DNA of 64,000 nucleotides from Symsagittifera roscoffensis (Eukaryota; Xenacoelomorpha; Acoela; Convolutidae): NCBI RefSeq assembly GCF_963678635.1, contig NW_026970980.1, positions 1 through 64,000 on the forward strand. Direction: 5' to 3'. Below are positions 34,801 to 46,800 of the stretch, in pieces. The translations under genes and the position numbers were made by a program. A model generated the notes under the pieces. That model did not search any database. It saw nothing but the letters and a program-made list of their open reading frames with translations, and was not told the origin of the DNA. The stretch's first letter is position 1. Each line of letters starts with the position of its first letter.

Positions 34801-37266
34801 AAAACAATACATCCGAGTTGATTTTATGAGCTGAAAGTTTTTGGAAACATTAAGTGAAGTTCCAGAAGGATCGCTTCTAGGGCTGGTCTGATTTTGCGTC
34901 TTCATAAACGATCTACCTGATGTACTCATGTTTTCAGTATTTGTCCTCTTACACAATTCGAAATTTTTAGCTATCCGAAATTTTTTCTGGCCAGTACAAG
35001 ATGATCTTAGTGCAAAAGAAAGATTGGTGTTAAATTATCAAATGGAATTAGCAAATGATAAATGTGCTTACCTAAAGCTCAGAGGTTAAAATGCGACCTT
35101 CGACGTAAGGGGTTAAAAACTAGAAGATTCTGAACTAGCCAAAGCATGTTTCTGAAGGTCTTACTTCTAGTATTCACCTCAGGGAAAGAATGAGGAAAGC
35201 AAATAACTTTACCTGGAATGTCTCGGTAAAAGTCAGGACAGTCGTAAAACTGGGTCTCTATGAGTCCCCGCTATTTTCTTTAATAATGTATGATTTTACT
35301 TGTGTAACATTAACTCGAAAGAAAAAAGTAACGCTTAAAAGATTCCAAAAGAAGGTTGTTAAATCGATAACAGATAAAAAGAGACTCCGAATACAAAATA
35401 CAGCTTCGGCTCTTAAACTTCTTGCCCCTCCCAATTTTTTTTAAGTTAACGACATTGTTTTAAATGCAAAACCCTTAACTGAAAACAGCAGCTATATTTC
35501 TTTACAGATCAACCAAATCGTGAAAACCGTGCGAGCGATATTTTCAAAATGTCAAAAATGCGAACTGAAAAAACAAGAAATGAGTTCGTTCCCGAAACAA
35601 ATCGAATCTTAAATAGATTGGAAAAACTTATAACTTTTTTGAGAAAAAATAGGGCTCAAAAATAGAACTATCAAAAAGATGCGGAAACTCTTTGCAGTAA
35701 AATTTTTCGAGTGAAATTCTTGTTCTAGGTAAATATTTTGCGATTAACAAAACTGTCGAAATAATTGGATTTTACTTTAACGAGTAACGACTCGGACTGA
35801 AAATCCCATCTCCTTGCTGCAAATCATTAACACATTAACAACAACACCAACAGTTCCAAAAAAATCTCGTCAAAACACCAGGAGATGATTCCATTTATGA
35901 TTTTCTTGAAACATGAATCGCTGCATCAAACAAAAGCCGCTTATGAACCCCCGATCTATTCACATTAGTCTGCTTACAATTTTTTAACGAATTTAACGAG
36001 CCGAGTTCAGAAACCATCGTTTTAAATACTGATTTTTCAAAAACCTTTGAGTTAAAACGGAAACTTGGGGGCAATGGACTGAGTGGCTGTCTCCGTGATG
36101 TTCTGATTGATTATCTTAAAAACCGAAAACAATACATTCGAGTTGATTTTATGAGCTGAAAGTTTTTGGAAACAACAAGTGAAGTTCCAGAAGGATCGCT
36201 TCTAGGGCTGCTCTGATTTTGCGTCTTCATAAACGATCTACCTGATGTACTCATGTTTTCAGTATTTGTCCTCTTACACAATTTGAAACTTTTAGCTATC
36301 CGAAAATTTTTCTGGCAAGTACAAGATGATCTTAGTGCAATAGAAAGATTAGTGTTAATTTATCAAATGGAATTAGCAACTGATTAATGTGCTTATCTAA
36401 AGCTCAGAGGACAAAATGCAACCTTCGACGTAAGGGGTTAAAAACTAGAAGATTCTGAAGGAGCCAAAGCATATTTCTGAAGGTCTTACTTGTAGTATTC
36501 AACTCAGGGAAAGGATGAGGAAAGCAAACAACTTTACCTGGAATGTCTCGGTAAAAGTCAGGACAGTCGTAAAACTGGGTCTCTATAAGTCCCCGCTATT
36601 TTCTTTAATAGTGTATGACTTAACTTGTGTAACATTAACTCGAAAGGAAATAGTAACGCTGAAAAGATTCCAAAAGAAGGTTGTTAAATCGATAACAGAT
36701 AAAAAGCGACTCCGAATACAAAATACAGCATCGGCTCCTAAACTTCTTGTCCCTCCCAATCTTTTTTAAGTTAACGACATTGTTTTAAACGCAAAACCCT
36801 TAAATGAAAACAGCAGCTATATTTCTTTACAGATCAACCAAATCGTGAAAACAGGGCGAGCGATATTTTCAAAATGTCAAAATTGCGAACTGAAAAAACA
36901 CGAAATGAATTCGTTCCTAAAACAAATCGAATCTTAAATCAATTGGAAAAACTTATAATTTTTAGAGAAAAAATAGGGCTCAAAAATAGCACAATCAAAA
37001 AGATGCGGAAACTCTTTGCGGTAAAATTTTTCGAGTGAAATTCTTGTTCCAGGTAAATATTTTGCGATTAAAAAAATTGTCGAAATAATTGGGTTTTACT
37101 TTAACGAGTAACAACTCGGACTGAAAATCCCATCTGCTTGCTGCAAATCATTAACAACAACACCAACAGTTCCGAAAAAATCTCGTCAAAACACCAGGAG
37201 ATGATTGAATTTATGATTTTCTTGAAACATGAATCACTGCATCAAACAAAAGCCGCTTATGAACCC
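31835..37266 (+). mobile_element. Defective CR1/Jockey-like LINE with its RT region tandemly amplified
   Basis: The 5' part (about 31,870-31,930) reads ENYRPVPFLRIICKILE, the first block of a non-LTR RT. It continues with VLNTDFSKTFELKRKLG, LIDYLRNRKQYIRV, then SEVPEGSLLG and FINDLPDVL, and a C-terminal MRKANNFTWN ... LTRKEIVTLKRFQKKVVKS. All are family-typical blocks. The stretch from 31,988 recurs four times head to tail (see the repeat entry). The catalytic FADD block is degraded and several stops are shared by all copies, so no functional RT is encoded. Confidence 0.8.
31988..37266 (+). repeat. Four tandem copies of a ~1.32-kb LINE-derived unit
   Basis: Units begin GATCTATTCACATTAGTCTG at 31,988, 33,304, 34,628 and 35,953 and end at 37,266 with GCCGCTTATGAACCC; periods are 1316, 1324 and 1325 bp. 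Copies are highly similar with scattered substitutions and small indels (for example extra ACATTA near 35,830). Each holds the C-terminal half of a LINE RT plus about 450 bp of non-coding tail. The same TGA in the SLLGLL*F block is in every copy. Confidence 0.9.
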
Positions 37267-38505
37267 TAGATAATGAAATTTTTGTCGCATTTAGACTCGA
37301 TATGAACAAAAAATCAAAAGGTCAGTCAAAAACTGAAGCTGTGATGGTCTGGATATCTATTGAAATAAGTCCAAAATTGAGACTTGATTTAGGGGAAAGT
37401 TTGAAAATATTTGGGTTTAGGTACTTCCTTCTAAAAAAAGCAGAGAGATAATTTTTGTCTATTTGGCTTATAGTCTATATAGCTCCAAGAAAATAGGTTT
37501 TTATGAAAATTTTGGTAAAGCAAATAATTACGTTTTAATGCTGAATAAAAAGTCAATCTTTTAGGTGATTATAAATTGAATTATTTAACTGAAGATGAAA
37601 AATGTTTTTTGTAAACTATCATCAAGAATTTATTTAAAAACTTTCCAAATTATTCAATGAACTTAATTGATTAAATAATCAGTGATGACTGTGAATCTGA
37701 TACATCGAAAAAGTTTAATCTATTTAAACTTCAATCAAAACTGAATATTTTGCTGTTTTGTTTATCAGTGAGATAGTAGCCAAAAATAATTCAACCTTTT
37801 AAATCTAGAAACTATGATAAAAAACCACACACACAAAAAAAACTTTTTGATGAAATAAAATGAATCGTTGAATCAAAAAATAGCTGCTTATGGACCCGAG
37901 ATAATCAAATATTTGTCGCATTTAGACTCAAGAGGAACAATGAATCAATATGACAATCAAAAAGTGGAGCTGTGATGGTCTTGATACCTATAGATATGAA
38001 TCCTAAAATGAAGTTTGATTTAATAACATTAGGGCAAGTATGAAAATATCGGGCTCAGGTAGTTCTTTCTAACAAAATAAAAAACAAAGACTCAATTCTT
38101 TTCAGATTGGCTCAAAATCCAAATAGCACCAAGAAAATAATTTTTCTTGAAAAGTCTGGTAAATCAGTTAGTTACGCTCAAACGTTGAACAAAAATTCAT
38201 ATCTTTTAGATGATTATAGTTTGATTTTTTTAACATGAAGATCAGAAATAAATTTAGTTACTTATCATCTTTAAGTTAAATCTCAAAAACTTCCAACTTA
38301 CTCAATGAACCTAATTGATTAAATCAGTGATGGCTGTGAATCTGATACATTGAAAAAATCTTTCGTATCTAAACCTCACCCAATATTGATCACTTCACTG
38401 TTTTGTTTGTCACAGAGAAAGTAGCCAAAAAAAAGTTCAACCTTTTAAACCTAGGATCTATGATAAAAAAACACACTCAAAAAAGACATTCTGATGAAAA
38501 TGGAT
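37235..38505. repeat. Two tandem copies of a ~0.63-kb unit
   Basis: GATAATGAAATTTTTGTCGC at 37,269 recurs as GATAATCAAATATTTGTCGC at 37,900. The two ~631-bp units stay collinear through TGTGATGGTCT, TCAATGAAC(T/C)TAATTGATTAAAT, TGTGAATCTGATACAT and TCAACCTTTTAAA. Divergence is higher than in the adjacent 1.3-kb array. The unit boundary (GCTGCTTATGGACCC) resembles the 3' end of the LINE unit, so it is probably derived from the same element's tail. No coding content. Confidence 0.75.
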
Positions 38506-39061
38506 TGGAAATCTGTCTATGAAAAAAATTTGTTCCAAAATTATAATGAAAGTGAAGTGCAGCGTATTAAAACTGTCGCACCACAAGAACTACAACAAGA
38601 ACTACCAACAGAATATCCATGCTCCAAAATTCATTCGGATATATATAATTACCGACAACTATGAAATGGCTAGCTTTTTAAAACACATTTTTTTAACATT
38701 TGGAAGTTTTTTCAACGTTAATACTAACGATAATCAGTCTGGGGCACCTACTATTTAAACGCAACATAAAATACCCGAACACAAGTCTTTTGATTTTTCT
38801 TCTCATCATTAGAATGCAAGAAAGTACCGACACACCTTAATCATAGAAAATTCCAGTTCTTGTGATTTACCAACCTGGGCACTTAAAGACGCATCAAATA
38901 GCCTAAAAGTACATTTTACTTTCTCTTCAAATGGTTTATCAAGTTTTGAGAAGTTCTAATTTTAAAAAAACTGAGCGTAAATTTTTATACAAAAAATTAT
39001 CCGTTAGAAACAGAAATATTTCAATCAAATATTTGTTTTTAAGCAAATGAACTAGTACATC
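38506..39061. other. Non-coding stretch
   Basis: A 79-residue ORF (38,519-38,758) without recognisable features; otherwise AT-rich sequence. Nothing else seen. Confidence 0.35.
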
Positions 39062-39700
39062 TTGAAAAAAGAACATAAAATTAAAACAAAATTTGGTTTC
39101 GGAGCATCAGCTTCAATCATAGATGCTCTATTAAATTGTACTGAAACATTTCGAAAATCATTTGATAAAAAAACTGTTGCTGCCTCCCTTCTTGATCTTT
39201 CAAAGGCACTTTTCTCTGTCAAAAAGTTTTTTTTTCAAGATCAAGATTTAAATCATCAATTTCCCAAAAGGCTCATTTGATCTGATTAAAAATTTTGCAA
39301 GCTTAAGGCCGCAGAAAACAAAAATTGTTCATACAAAATTGGGTTGATCTTTTTAAGTACCTTCTGAAAATTACAATCCTTGTAACACTCATTTTTAATT
39401 TATACATTAACAACCTGAACCAACAATCAGCAAAACTTTGCATATTCATTCAATAGGCTTAGATTCCAGAAAAAGCTATCAAATAAGTTGAACATAGCTC
39501 TGAACTTCCGTCAAAATATTTCAAAACAGTTTCATTAAAGTTGTTCTTAGGACCATTTGTCCTTGGACCAAAGTCACTGGACCACTAACTTTTGACTTAT
39601 TCATAAGTGATCTGAACGAAAAATTACCAAATTATTGCAGGGTGATTCAAAAGGCTGAAAATTCAAAAGTAGCTATCAATTAACTGAAACATAATTGAGT
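39062..39700 (+). pseudogene. Non-LTR RT fragment
   Basis: KTKFGFGASASIIDALLNCT and AASLLDLSKALFSV (39,062-39,280) match the RT blocks usually reading FGFR..ST.DALL and LDLSKAFD.V; here the catalytic Asp of that block is lost (ALFSV). About 250 bp later GPLTFDLFISDLNEKL (about 39,580-39,630) matches GPLLF..YINDL. Stops and frame changes separate the blocks. A decayed LINE, perhaps the same family as the array to its left. Confidence 0.72.
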
Positions 39701-40163
39701 ACTTCTATCAAGGTAACTCAATCAGATTCACTAAAATTGAACGCCAAATTACGGAGTTTCTTGTTTTCAGCGAACCAGAGAAAGTTCAAAAAACAAAAAA
39801 ATTTCTTTCGTATCGAAAATCAAATAACCAGAGAAAAACCTTTGGTCAAAGATCTCGGAAATGAAAAAGGATCAAACATTAAACGGTCAACAGGAAAATA
39901 ATTGTATACTAGAAAATTTGGCATGTGGTATTAAAACCTTACATTTCATCAGAAAAACATCACCAGTAAACAGCCGATTGCTACTATTGATTGCGCTTGT
40001 CATGGGCCACCTACACTACCCGGTTATTTAGCCCGGCAATTAGGTTCCAGAAGGAGTTTTCAAATGATTTGTTATTCAAATAAAATGCTCTGTGAAACCT
40101 TCGACGCGTCTGTGAAAAATTTACTTTCGATACTTGGTGATTTATTTTTTTCTTGTTTTCAAG
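39701..40163. other. Non-coding stretch
   Basis: AT-rich; no gene or clear repeat recognised. Confidence 0.35.
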
Positions 40164-40461
40164 AAATGGCGTGACATTTTCGAATATAGGAAAAATCTAA
40201 ATGGCAAAAGTTTTTTATTTTTATTTCAAATATGAAAAATGTCAAAATTAAGGTTTTCACAGAAGCATCGAAAGTTTCACAGCCAAAATAAATTATTTGC
40301 CGAAAAATTTTGAAATTTTTTTTTATTCAATTTAGCTGGGCTGTAAAACTATCGATGCTTCTGTGAAAATCTTAAACTCAATAATTCTTCAGATTTGAAA
40401 TTAAAATATAAAGTTTTTCCAATTAGCTTTTTCCTATGTTAGCAAATGTCTTGCCATCCAC
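40164..40461. repeat. ~300-bp imperfect palindrome (MITE-like)
   Basis: Central arms AAGGTTTTCACAGAAGCATC (40,250-40,269) and the complement at about 40,352-40,371 are almost perfect. Matches continue outwards through ATTTCAAAT(A/C)TGAA and ATAGGAAAAA to about 40,164 and 40,461. No coding content. Probable foldback/MITE copy; target duplication not established. Confidence 0.7.
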
Positions 40462-40544
40462 ATAAACCGCTCTGGGGCTATCCAGAGTTCATTGAAGTCC
40501 CCACGCATAATCAGGAGTTGAAGTTGTGATGATTTTCCAGATAA

Positions 40545-40935
40545 AAATTTAAATTTTTTGATCACAAAGTTTTTCTTTTCTTTCTATTCTTCACCTTCCA
40601 TGTCAAGACTTGATAAAAAGTTTTGAACTAAATTTTAATCTTCGTAATTGCCTGTTTCAATTTCACTCGCCGTACTTTCTTTTGCTCTCTAGGTGATGAT
40701 GCTTTTGTTTCTTCGGTTCTCTTCGGCTTCTTTGCGCTTTTTTTTGGTTGCTTCTATTATGATTTTTAGAGGCTTGACCTTCCAATTATTAACTTCCTTC
40801 CACACTCTTGACTTTTTATCTATGTTTCCGCAAGTTGGTCCTGCTTAATGGAAAAATTGTTTTATGGAAAAATTGGGTGATCCAAAAGCGACAAAAGTTT
40901 TTTCGATTTAAACAACAGACACAATTGGAAAGAAT
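40545..40935 (-). repeat. ~330-bp dispersed segment, copy 1
   Basis: Matches 45,565-45,890 over most of its length (ACCTTCCATGTCAA, TTCACTCGCCGT, CTTCCACACTC, TGGGTGATCCAAAAG). On the minus strand the second copy gives a Lys/Asn/Arg-rich frame (SVWKAVNNRTVKSL-like). I do not recognise it; it may be ORF1 or 3' sequence of the neighbouring LINE. Confidence 0.6.
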
Positions 40936-41700
40936 GAGTGGACTTTAAGTTTATAAAACATTTAGCAGAGTTGTTCTATGCGTTTTTTTGTTAGCTGTTA
41001 TTTGATAATTTTTTTGTTTTTTTTTGTTTTAGGCAGATGCATTTACTTCATTTTCATTTGCTGTTGTTCCAATATATTTAATTTTTTGTCAATGCATGGA
41101 CTAATCGTAGCCTTTATTCAAACAAAAGTTTTGGGTAGATTTCAACTGGTCCTGATGATTTTAAAATTTTAATCAAGTCTAATATTTGCTTTTTCACTGC
41201 TTGTTTTGTAATTTTTAATTTGTCCCTAATTTGAAAAATGATATTTTCTTCTGGATGTTTTCACTCATCAGGGTGTTCAATTGTGAAAATCGATTTAACA
41301 AAATTGATAAGATCTCAGTTTTTTTTGTCTCATTTGTTTCAAAAAGTTTGCAACCAATTGATGTAAGGCTTACTGGTCTGTAATTGTCCGCCACCGGTTA
41401 CATTAGTTTCTTAAAAATAAAAGTCATGTGCGCCAGTTTCCCTTCTGCGGGTAACTTGCTGTATTCCCAACTTTTATTCAAAGTTTTTGTCAATGCGTGG
41501 AATAATTATAATCTTAACCCAAACAAAAGCTTCGGTTGGATTTCATCTGGTCCTGGTGATTTTGAAATGTTAGTCATGTCAAACTTCTGTTTCACTGTTT
41601 GTTTCGTAATTTTTTCCGTCGCTAATTTGACAAATGATTTTTACTTCTGGAAATTTTCACTCATCAGATGGTTCATTTGTAAAAATCTGTGATAAAATTT

Positions 41701-41773
41701 CTTTAACAATTGCTGGGAAGGCTTCTTCTACTACAGTTTTAACAATTGCTGGGAAGGCTTCTTCTACTACAGT
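41701..41773. repeat. 36-bp tandem duplication
   Basis: Two exact copies of a 36-bp unit (TTAACAATTGCTGGGAAGGC...) lie back to back. On the minus strand they encode a 12-residue in-frame repeat (VVEEAFPAIVKT), so the duplication preserved the LINE frame. Confidence 0.85.
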
Positions 41774-42164
41774 TTTTTCTCTCACGTACGTAAAAAATTT
41801 CTTTGTGTCAACTTCACTTCTTTTGCTGTACTATTTTCAGTCTACGACAATTTGCTCTGGTGGCTGCTCTCACTGCATTTCGTTTTTCGTTGTAATTAAT
41901 GTAGTTAACTGTTTTTCTAGACCTACAAAACTTGTTCCAAGCTTCCTTTTTTTAAAATCATCATTTCTTTTACTAAGGTAGGTAAAATATTATTCATGTT
42001 TCTCGGTTTAGATTTGACAGTGCTATATATTTCTTTGTTAGTCGGGTTAGTTCATGCCGCATGTTGTGTTGTTTGCATTTTCATTTTTAATTTCAGTCAT
42101 TTATTTTCGCATCTCATCGTGATCTCACTTTGCGAAACTTTATCGACGTTTTATTTTAACATTG

Positions 42165-42625
42165 GTGCGATTGATTTGTAGCTTTTTTTTTCTATGAGAA
42201 CAGGGTCATTTTGACCAAAGGATTGTGTAATTTTGAATTCGCGTTGACCAGCATCGGCTTACGATATCATGAAGTTATGGTTTATCTCCTGTTTGTATCG
42301 ATTATTTTTTTTAACTTCGATACTTTTGGTTGGTAACTCTGTTTCTATAAAAACATGGTCACTCCGACCAAAAGCGTTGCTGAATTTTAGATCGCGTAGA
42401 CCGGTATTAGTTTGTACCTAATCAAGAAGTTGCGAATTATCTCCTGCTTGTAACGAGTTTTTATTATAAAATTGATGCTAATGATTGGTAACTCTATTCC
42501 TATAAGAACATGGGCACTTAGACAAAGGGCTGGTTTTTTTGATCGCGTAGACCGGCATAGTTTACGATATCAAGAAATTAATGTTTATCTCCTGCTGTGA
42601 TGCGATTTGGCTCGCTGATATGTTG
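42165..42625. repeat. Three diverged ~150-bp tandem units in LINE endonuclease region
   Basis: CTATGAGAACAGGGTCA / CTATAAAAACATGGTCA / CTATAAGAACATGGGCA, each followed by GACCAAAG, TCGCGTAGACCGGNAT and TTATCTCCTGCT, recur near 42,192, 42,345 and 42,500. The period is about 150 bp. Confidence 0.7.
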
Positions 42626-42900
42626 TATAAGGAATTAATCTCGAAATGCTTCCAGAAATTTGAACTCTTTCAATTCGTCATTCTTCAGTTGTGCTTATTT
42701 CGTTCCAGTTTATCGAGGGTAATTTTGTATCACCAATAATAACAGTGAAGTCCTTCGTATAATTTTCACAGATATCGAAAATCTATCGATACAAAAAATT
42801 ATCGCTCAAGGGGAATGGTTTTGGGCTCCAGTAGATTGTCGCATACCATCATTTGTGGATGTCGGTTTGTTGTTGTCGCATCGAGTAGTAAATAATTTCA

Positions 42901-43375
42901 ATTATAAACTTTAAAATTTTAACCTCGTCCGTTGTCACTTGAATTCATTTCGATTGAGTCGAGATTGTAGTTCTTATTCTTGTGCCGAGCTGGGTTCCAA
43001 ATAGTTTTTATTTTTTTTTGCTTTAGCTTTAACTAAAGCAATTACATCGAGTGGGTAACTTATATTATCAATTAAGTTTATCAACTTCTAATGTTTTTCT
43101 TGTGTAAGTGTGTCAACGTTCGTGTGCCAGAATTATAATTTTCCTGCCTCTCTGCTTTTTCTTGACTTTCGAAAATTTTCAATCCGCAAAGCAGATGCAA
43201 AAAGTTGCCTTAATCTTGATTGTTCAAGTTTTTTGCTCTTGTAATTTTGTTTTCACTTTTTTCCTTTTCCCTTCAAACTTCAGTTGGGTCTGATCTCGAG
43301 TTTTGAATTTCAACCAGTTGGTCATATGAAAGCAGAGTCGGTCATATTAGACTAATCTCGAGGTTTAAATTTCAG
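42901..43375. other. Non-coding stretch
   Basis: AT-rich, probably the 5' remainder of the minus-strand LINE. No domain recognised. Confidence 0.35.
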
Positions 43376-44820
43376 CCAGTTGGTCGTATGAAAGCATATA
43401 TTATGTGCCAGTGGGTCATATGAAAGCAGATTTTTTGATTTTTGCTGCATAAGGAGTTTTTGAAATCTTCGAAATGACCCCGTCATGTTCAGGTTTCCAG
43501 CAAAAATTTAGTAGAAAGTCAGAAAATCAGAACAGCCGAAATTACAATTGCGATAAAACTAACGAAAAATCAGTCAAAAGTCAGAGTGTTAATCGCAACT
43601 TGACGAATAACAATCAACTTGAGTAGAGCGTCTTGTTCCTGATAGAGAGCAACAAAAGAAGATTCGCGAGTGCCACACATAGAGAAAGATGAACCATGAT
43701 TGGCAAGTTTGCCAACTCAAATGACTTAATAGTGCAAAACTTATTGAAAGTTTCTAGAGTTAAACTTGTTATTTAATTCAAACTTCTACATTTATAAGGG
43801 TTATATTATTTGATAATGTCTGAGACTAGTTCTAGAGTGGTTGTCTTGATGTGAATACTTGAATTTAATTACTGGAGTGCGTTTTACACGGTAATGCTGA
43901 GGTGAGGCGAGACTTAGGTTGAACCATCTGATATAAATCAAATGTCTACTGTCCAAGAAAAACTCTTGAGGTTCCAGCCCTAATTCTTACGCCGTTTTAG
44001 GTGCTTTTATGCCTAGCCATGGGAGCCTACTAAATTCATCTATTTTGGTAGTAGCCGTGTGCCAGTCGGTCTTTCTGGAAGTTTAGCATTGTTTTGGGAT
44101 AAAAAGTAAATTTTCAACCGTTCGAATTGACCCTGTCATGCTCAAGTTTCTCGCGACAACTGAAAATACAAAATAAATTAGATCAGAAGAGTCTAGATAA
44201 TTTTTCGGTAAAGTCGATAGAACACTAGAGCAAAATTGCTATTCGCAGTTTTACAAGAATCTTCAGTACGAGTAGAGTTGTTTTGTTCCTGATAGAGAGA
44301 ATCGAGAGTTCGATAAAAGTAGTGCTATTGATTGATAGAAAGTGAAACTTGACTGGGAAGGTGGACAGCCGAAGCTGCCCAATGGTCTAGGGAACAAAAC
44401 TTCTTGAGCAAAACAAATTTACTTTAAACTTCTTTTAGAGTTATCTTAGTTACATCCAGTGGGTGCTTTATGTGCCAGTCGGTCATATTTGGAAGTTTGA
44501 CCTTGAGCAACGCGAGAAACATGATTTTGGAGTGAAATGGAATTTTTCAAAATTTCCAGTTGAGCATGTCATGCCCAGTTTTCTCGCGACAACTGAAAAT
44601 CTCAGGAATATTAGATCAGAACAATCGAACTACAATCGCGGGAAAGTGGTCGAAAAAAAAGCGGGAAATTGCTATTTGCAATTTCCAGAGACAATATCAC
44701 ACTAGAGTATCATCTTATCCTAGAACAGAAGGCAGAACAATTGCGAACAAAGAAGAGAAGAATTAAGGGTGGACCAGAGTGAACCTTCGGTGGAAAGGTG
44801 GACAGCCGAAGCTCCTAAAA
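43376..44820. repeat. Three diverged copies of a ~350-bp module
   Basis: Copies start near 43,400, 44,045 and 44,466 with ATGTGCCAGT(G/C)GGTC and share TCGAA(A/T)TGACCC(C/T)GTCATG, a TCTCGCGACAACTGAAAAT segment (copies 2 and 3), and GTTCCTGATAGAGAG (copies 1 and 2). The end GGTGGACAGCCGAAGCT is shared by copies 2 and 3. No shared coding frame. Could be retroelement leader or LTR debris. Confidence 0.6.
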
Positions 44821-45190
44821 TTCAATTCTCAAGTTAAAACTCATTTCTCGAGCTGGAACTTATTGATTCAAAACTTCTCAAGTTAAACTTAGTTCCATTT
44901 ATGCTAGAGTTGCTGATTAATTTAGATACTCCAATTCTCAAGCGTGCCGGTATGTGAGTACCCAATTTAGATTTTTGAGTGTTTTTTATAATTGTTATGA
45001 TGAGGTAGGGGAGAGTTTTAGGTTGATCCATCTGAAATTGATCAAAATTCCACTGTCTAATAAAAAGTAACTGTACGGACTGTTCCGACCCTGTTTTTAA
45101 CGGCGTTCGAGTGTTTTAGGTACTTTGAGACCTAAGTATGGGGACGTTCTTATTTTCTAGAGTAGGGGGGTATTTTGGTAGTGGCTTTTA
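43865..45190. repeat. Dispersed ~200-bp module (with a third copy at 46.9 kb)
   Basis: TGAGGTGAGGCGAGACTTAGG at about 43,898, TGAGGTAGGGGAGAGTTTTAG at about 45,000 and TGAGGTGCTAAGAGTTGGGG at about 46,918 are each followed by GTTGA(A/T)CCATCT, a TACTG block, CCCTG/TTTTTA and a GAGACC(T/C)A...ATG(G/A)G end. Three diverged copies alternate with the 350-bp module, so the whole 43.4-47.1 kb stretch looks like a repeatedly duplicated transposon end. Confidence 0.55.
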
Positions 45191-46800
45191 AACTGTAACG
45201 AGGGTTTTAGTCTCATGTCGCAAGTGAACCGATTTGGCTCCGACCGTTCGAGGTAGAAAAGCACAAGAGATAGTGTCCCTGACTTTTGAGCCAATGGTTA
45301 TAGGGCCTATTTTTCTTTAACCTCATATGTGACTTAAGTAGGCGACTGTTGCATTAACTTTTTCAGCATTCATACTCTCCTATGTTTATTTCGGTGCTAT
45401 CTTTTCTATCTCGTACATTTTTTTCCGGCTTTAGTACACTTTAGACCAATTAAGAGTTTTTAATTATTTGTATTTTTTATATTTTTTCAACATTTTTTCA
45501 TTTGGCGTTAAATGAACCTAATTGTGGTCTGTTTATTTGGTTATCTGTTTATTTGGTTGTCGTAACCTTCCATGTCAATTCTTGATAAAAGCTTTTGTTT
45601 TAAGTTTTATCCTCGTATTTTCTTGTTTTGGTTTCACTCGCCGTCTTTTCCTTCGCTCTGTAGATGATTATTTTTTTCTTACTTTGGTTTTCTTCAGCTT
45701 CTTCGCGCTTTTGTTCGGTTACTTCTATTATTATTTTTTAGAGACTTGACCGTCCGATTATTAACTGCCTTCCACACTCCTGACTTTTCATCTATGTTTC
45801 CGTGAGTTGGTCCAGCTATATGGAAAAATTGTTTAATGGAAAGATTGGGTGATCCAAAAGGGACAAAAATTTGTTCCAACTAAACAATAGACACATTTAG
45901 AAAGATTGGTGGGAGTAATTTTTTTAAATATTATAAGACAATTAGCAAGCTTGTTTATGCATTCTATTGTTAGCTTTTATTTGATAATGTTACTTTGTTC
46001 AGCAATGTGCCTATAAAATTCTTCATTTTTAATCTATGATTTTTTTCAATGAGCATAGTGTGTTTTGAAAAATTTTTTGCTAAAAAGTAAGTTTCGAACG
46101 TTTTCGCAACTATGTGCAATGTCAGGATTTTTACAATAAACTAATCTAAATGACGATAAAACATCAATTTACGAATGTTATTTACAATAAATCACATACA
46201 ATTTGGTTCTAAACCATCATGATAAAAAATTAGCCAATCACAGTTGACCTCTAAATTACTATTAGGATTAAAAAACTTTTAACCTCTAAAATTAATTAAA
46301 CATTTTACAATTACTTTGTCTGGAATTTTCTGAGTCATAATTTCGATTTAGACATGTGACATTCGACCAGAATGTGAAAAATGCAATCTCTGCAGAATTC
46401 GGAATTTTAGCAGTAAGCCTTCCGGATTGGTGGTTTTTAAGAACTAAGGGCGTTATTGGAACGTTTAGCCAAACGGTGAAGGCTGGAATATTCTAGTATT
46501 TTAAAATTTCAAAAATTCGAATGATGACGTCACATTTCTGAGAAATGCTGAAACGGCCATTTTTAACAAAAACGAGTGAAAAAACAGAACAACAACGTTG
46601 GTTGCGCTGACGAGAACAACTTGATCGAAATTGAAGAAGTCGAAATTGAAGAAAAACAGCAGCAGAGTGCAGAGAACGTTCCGAGTTGCAACTATTGTGC
46701 TGCTACAATAGTTGCAAGGCCGTTGCGAACAACGGTGAAGGGTAAGAAATCAGCCCTCCGTGTTATCGTGAATTCGAACTTGAGGAGCTTGATTCACTGG
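45191..46800. other. Non-coding stretch including second copy of the 330-bp segment
   Basis: 45,565-45,890 repeats 40,545-40,935. Otherwise AT-rich. A 102-residue ORF at 46,576-46,884 has an acidic EIEEVEIEEK stretch but no recognisable domain and overlaps the leader motif, so I do not call it a gene. Confidence 0.45.

Larger units (their letters stand above)
41080..42900 (-). pseudogene. Decayed non-LTR retrotransposon (EN-RT) on minus strand
   Basis: Reading the minus strand: near 42,755-42,700 DFTVIIGDTKLPSINW is the APE-type endonuclease GDFN..P.INW block (Phe-Asn now Thr-Lys). Near 41,830-41,780 KKFFTYVREKT is the linker block. Near 41,570-41,340 SPGPDEIQPKLL, then AEGKLAHMTFIFKK, then NYRPVSLTSIGCKLFE are the RT start. 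Two stops interrupt this stretch. Just beyond, 41,080-41,340 repeats the preceding segment of about 41,480-41,720, so the RT does not continue. CR1/Jockey-type by motif style. Confidence 0.78.

Noticed and set aside
32549-36769. Four 75-84-codon ORFs starting MRKANNFTWN as separate genes
   Set aside because: They are the same C-terminal RT fragment in each tandem LINE unit, with upstream stops.
31988-37266. CRISPR-like or satellite array of unrelated origin
   Set aside because: Units are 1.3 kb and contain LINE RT blocks; no short repeat-spacer structure.
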